NCBI GenBank assembly: GCA_026708285.1
Contig: JAPOVF010000311.1
Location: 1-38,250 of the forward strand
Length of the DNA: 38,250 bases
Direction: 5' to 3'
Source of the DNA: Acidobacteriota bacterium
Lineage (GTDB): Bacteria > Acidobacteriota > Thermoanaerobaculia > Multivoradales > Multivoraceae
Position numbers and translations under genes: made by a program. The notes under the pieces are model-generated. The model was not told the DNA's origin. It was given only the letters and a program-made list of their open reading frames with translations, and made no database searches. Below are positions 36,263-38,250 of this stretch, in pieces; the first letter of the stretch is position 1, and each line of letters starts with the position of its first letter.

Positions 36263-36862
36263 ATGACCGACGTCGCCATAGCCGATCCGGAGTTGCACAC
36301 GGGCGAGGAGCCGATCCTCCGCGAGGCGACCTTCAACCCGAAGGTGCGCACCTACTGGTTGCTGGCGGGCGCGCTGGTGTTGACCGTCAGCATCGTCGGG
36401 ATTCCCCTTCTCATCTTCTGGTTCCCCATCGGCTACGCCCTGACGGGCCTTTACCTGGAGCGTCTTCGCTGCGTGCTGACCGAGAAGAACCTCCACGTCG
36501 CGAGGGGCGTGCTGGTGCGGCAGGAGAAGACGGTTCCGCTCGACAAGATCACGGACCTGGCGATGTCCCACGGGCCGATCATGAGATCTCTCGGCCTGCG
36601 CGGCCTGTCGGTGGAGACGGCCGGCCACTCCGGTGAGGGCCGCCTGATCAAGCTGGTCGGCATCGAGGGGACGGAGGAGTTCCGGGCGGCCGTATTGGCG
36701 CAGCGCGAGCGGGTCGGAGGACCGGGCGGGGGATCATCCGCACCGTCGGCAGCCGCGGCCGCCGAGGGCGAGGCGAGCGTGGAATCGGCGAAGCTGCTGA
36801 GCGAAATCAGGGACTCGCTGCTGCGAATCGAGAAGCGGTTGGACGACGGCGGCGGAGGATAG
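36263..36862 (+). CDS. Bacterial PH domain (bPH2/YdbT-like) membrane protein
   Basis: 199 aa; two adjacent TM segments then RLRCVLTEKNLHVARGVLVRQEKTVPLDKITDLAMSHGPIMRSLGLRGLSVETAG. Confidence 0.85.
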   Translation: MTDVAIADPELHTGEEPILREATFNPKVRTYWLLAGALVLTVSIVGIPLLIFWFPIGYALTGLYLERLRCVLTEKNLHVARGVLVRQEKTVPLDKITDLAMSHGPIMRSLGLRGLSVETAGHSGEGRLIKLVGIEGTEEFRAAVLAQRERVGGPGGGSSAPSAAAAAEGEASVESAKLLSEIRDSLLRIEKRLDDGGGG

Positions 36863-36916
36863 GGTGCCGCGACCGGCGGGAGGCCGGTGAACAGCCCACG
36901 ATCCCCGGAGCCAGCC

Positions 36917-37930
36917 ATGACCGAGAACCGCCAGATCATCATCGACTCCCTGCCGACGGACCGGCTCGAGCCCGGCAACTATGCACTCCGGACCGTCGAG
37001 GCGCCGGTGCCGGGCGACGGAGAGGTGCTGTGCCGCACGCTCGCGATCACGATCGGAGCAGGCCAGCGGGCGGGTCTTCAGGGCAGTGCGAGTTACGCCG
37101 GGGCGCCGCGTGCCGGCATCGTGATGAGCGGCACTGCGGTAGCCCGCGTCGACGCGTCGAACGACGACGCGGTTCCGGCCGGTTCGCTTGTCGTCTGCCC
37201 GGCCGGTTGGCAGGACTACTCGATCCACGCGGCGGCGAAAGTGCGCGTCGTGGATGAAGGCGACGGCGGCGGCGATCCGGCCCACCATCTCGGCGTCTAC
37301 GGCACGAACGGATTGACGGCGTACTTCGGGCTTTTCGACGTCGGCGGTCCGAAGGAAGGTCAGACCGTCCTCGTCTCGGCGGCCGCCGGCTCGGTCGGCC
37401 ACCTGGTCGGCCAGATGGCGAAGATCGCCGGCTGCCGCGTGGTCGGCGTGGCCGGCGGCGAGGCGAAGTGCCGTCTGCTCACCGAGGAGCTCGGCTTCGA
37501 CGCCGCCGTCGACTACAAGAGCCCGAGCTTCCGGAGCGACTTCAAGGAGGCGACGCCCGATCGCATCGACATCTACTTCGACAACACCGGCGGCGAGGTC
37601 CTCGGCAGCGCGCTGCGGCGGATGAAGGTCGGCGGCCGCATCGTCTGCTGCGGCGTCGTCTCCCAGTACGACACGTCGAAGCCGGCGCCGGGGCCGTTCG
37701 GCGTCCCGGGCCTCCTGATCAACTTCCGCGTCCGCATGGAGGGCTTCCTCGTCTTCGACTACGCGAAGCGCTATCCCGAGGCCTGGACCCGGATGCGCGA
37801 GTGGGTCGAGGCCGGCAAACTGGTCCCGAAGCAGGATGTCTTCGAAGGTCTGGAGAGAGCGCCGGAGGCGTTCGTCGATCTGCTGGCCGGGGGCAACGTG
37901 GGCACGCGGATCGTGCGCGTCGCGTCGTAA
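36917..37930 (+). CDS. NADP-dependent zinc-independent medium-chain oxidoreductase (CurA / prostaglandin-reductase-like)
   Basis: 337 aa from ATG 36917 (GTG 36887 possible); VSAAAGSVGHLVGQMAKIAGCRVVGVAGGEAKCRLLTEELGFDAAVDYKS...DIYFDNTGGEVLGSALRRMKVGGRIVCCGVVSQYD. Confidence 0.93.
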   Translation: MTENRQIIIDSLPTDRLEPGNYALRTVEAPVPGDGEVLCRTLAITIGAGQRAGLQGSASYAGAPRAGIVMSGTAVARVDASNDDAVPAGSLVVCPAGWQDYSIHAAAKVRVVDEGDGGGDPAHHLGVYGTNGLTAYFGLFDVGGPKEGQTVLVSAAAGSVGHLVGQMAKIAGCRVVGVAGGEAKCRLLTEELGFDAAVDYKSPSFRSDFKEATPDRIDIYFDNTGGEVLGSALRRMKVGGRIVCCGVVSQYDTSKPAPGPFGVPGLLINFRVRMEGFLVFDYAKRYPEAWTRMREWVEAGKLVPKQDVFEGLERAPEAFVDLLAGGNVGTRIVRVAS

Positions 37931-37947
37931 TGGGAGGGAGGAGAACC

Positions 37948-38250
37948 ATGGATCGAAGAGCACTCCTGACCGTCGCGCTCGTCGGTGCTCTGGCGCTCGG
38001 GTGCGCCGCCGGTCCTCCAGGTGAGAACGGTCTGGACGCCGACCCATCGCCCGAGGCGCTTCTCGAACAGGCTCGCGCCATTCATGAGCGCGTACTGGTC
38101 CTCGACGCCCACGCGGACACCGAGCTTCCGGACGCGCCGTCCCCCTACGTTGGCGACGACGGACTGTCTCAGGTCGACCCGGCCAAGCTGCACGAGGGCG
38201 GCGTCGACGCGGTCGTCATGTCCGTCGCGGTCGGTTCGGGACCGCGCACG
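37948..38250 (+). CDS. Membrane dipeptidase-like (peptidase M19) lipoprotein, truncated by window end
   Basis: Own translation from ATG 37948 after GGGAGGGAGGAG: MDRRALLTVALVGALALGCAAGPPG...AIHERVLVLDAHADTELPDAPSPYVGDDGLSQVDPAKLHEGGVDAVVMSVAVGSGPRT; open to the last base, hence absent from the ORF track. Confidence 0.85.
   Translation, partial: MDRRALLTVALVGALALGCAAGPPGENGLDADPSPEALLEQARAIHERVLVLDAHADTELPDAPSPYVGDDGLSQVDPAKLHEGGVDAVVMSVAVGSGPRT

Noticed and set aside
1-38250. tRNA/rRNA, CRISPR, phage or transposon content
   Set aside because: None seen on reading: no regularly spaced repeats, no transposase or integrase motifs, and no recognisable RNA gene. Subtle ncRNAs cannot be excluded without covariance-model searches.

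Overview
High-GC bacterial chromosomal window, densely coding, with no tRNA, rRNA, CRISPR, transposase or phage gene that I could recognise. Gene content (three PQQ quinoproteins, DUF1592/DUF1552-type proteins, an Oar-like TonB receptor, a PVC-type cytochrome dehydrogenase, DUF6152) suggests a marine or host-associated Acidobacteriota-like heterotroph; this placement is inference. Main blocks: (1) a PLP group II decarboxylase divergent from a split, ATGA-coupled pair of spermidine-synthase-like membrane proteins; (2) a TonB receptor divergent from a coupled PQQ dehydrogenase / DUF1592-type dihaem / DUF1552-type trio; (3) a six-gene minus-strand operon (22839 to 13405), almost entirely joined by 4-bp overlaps, encoding two 'CHEGNY' family proteins, a DUF6152 protein, a PQQ dehydrogenase, a sulfatase with an extra C-terminal domain, and a second PQQ dehydrogenase fused to a CHEGNY domain; (4) an SLC13/RCK permease bracketed by an exact 24-bp direct repeat; (5) an MFS / Gfo-Idh-MocA / DUF6807-cytochrome fusion cluster; (6) a membrane protein, AraC-GyrI regulator, two-lobed aspartyl protease, PH-domain protein, MDR reductase and a truncated M19 dipeptidase. 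The best candidate for an undescribed system is block 3: an apparently exported desulfation/oxidation pathway with a quinoprotein-CHEGNY fusion and a possible N-terminal-His (copper-brace-like) DUF6152 protein.
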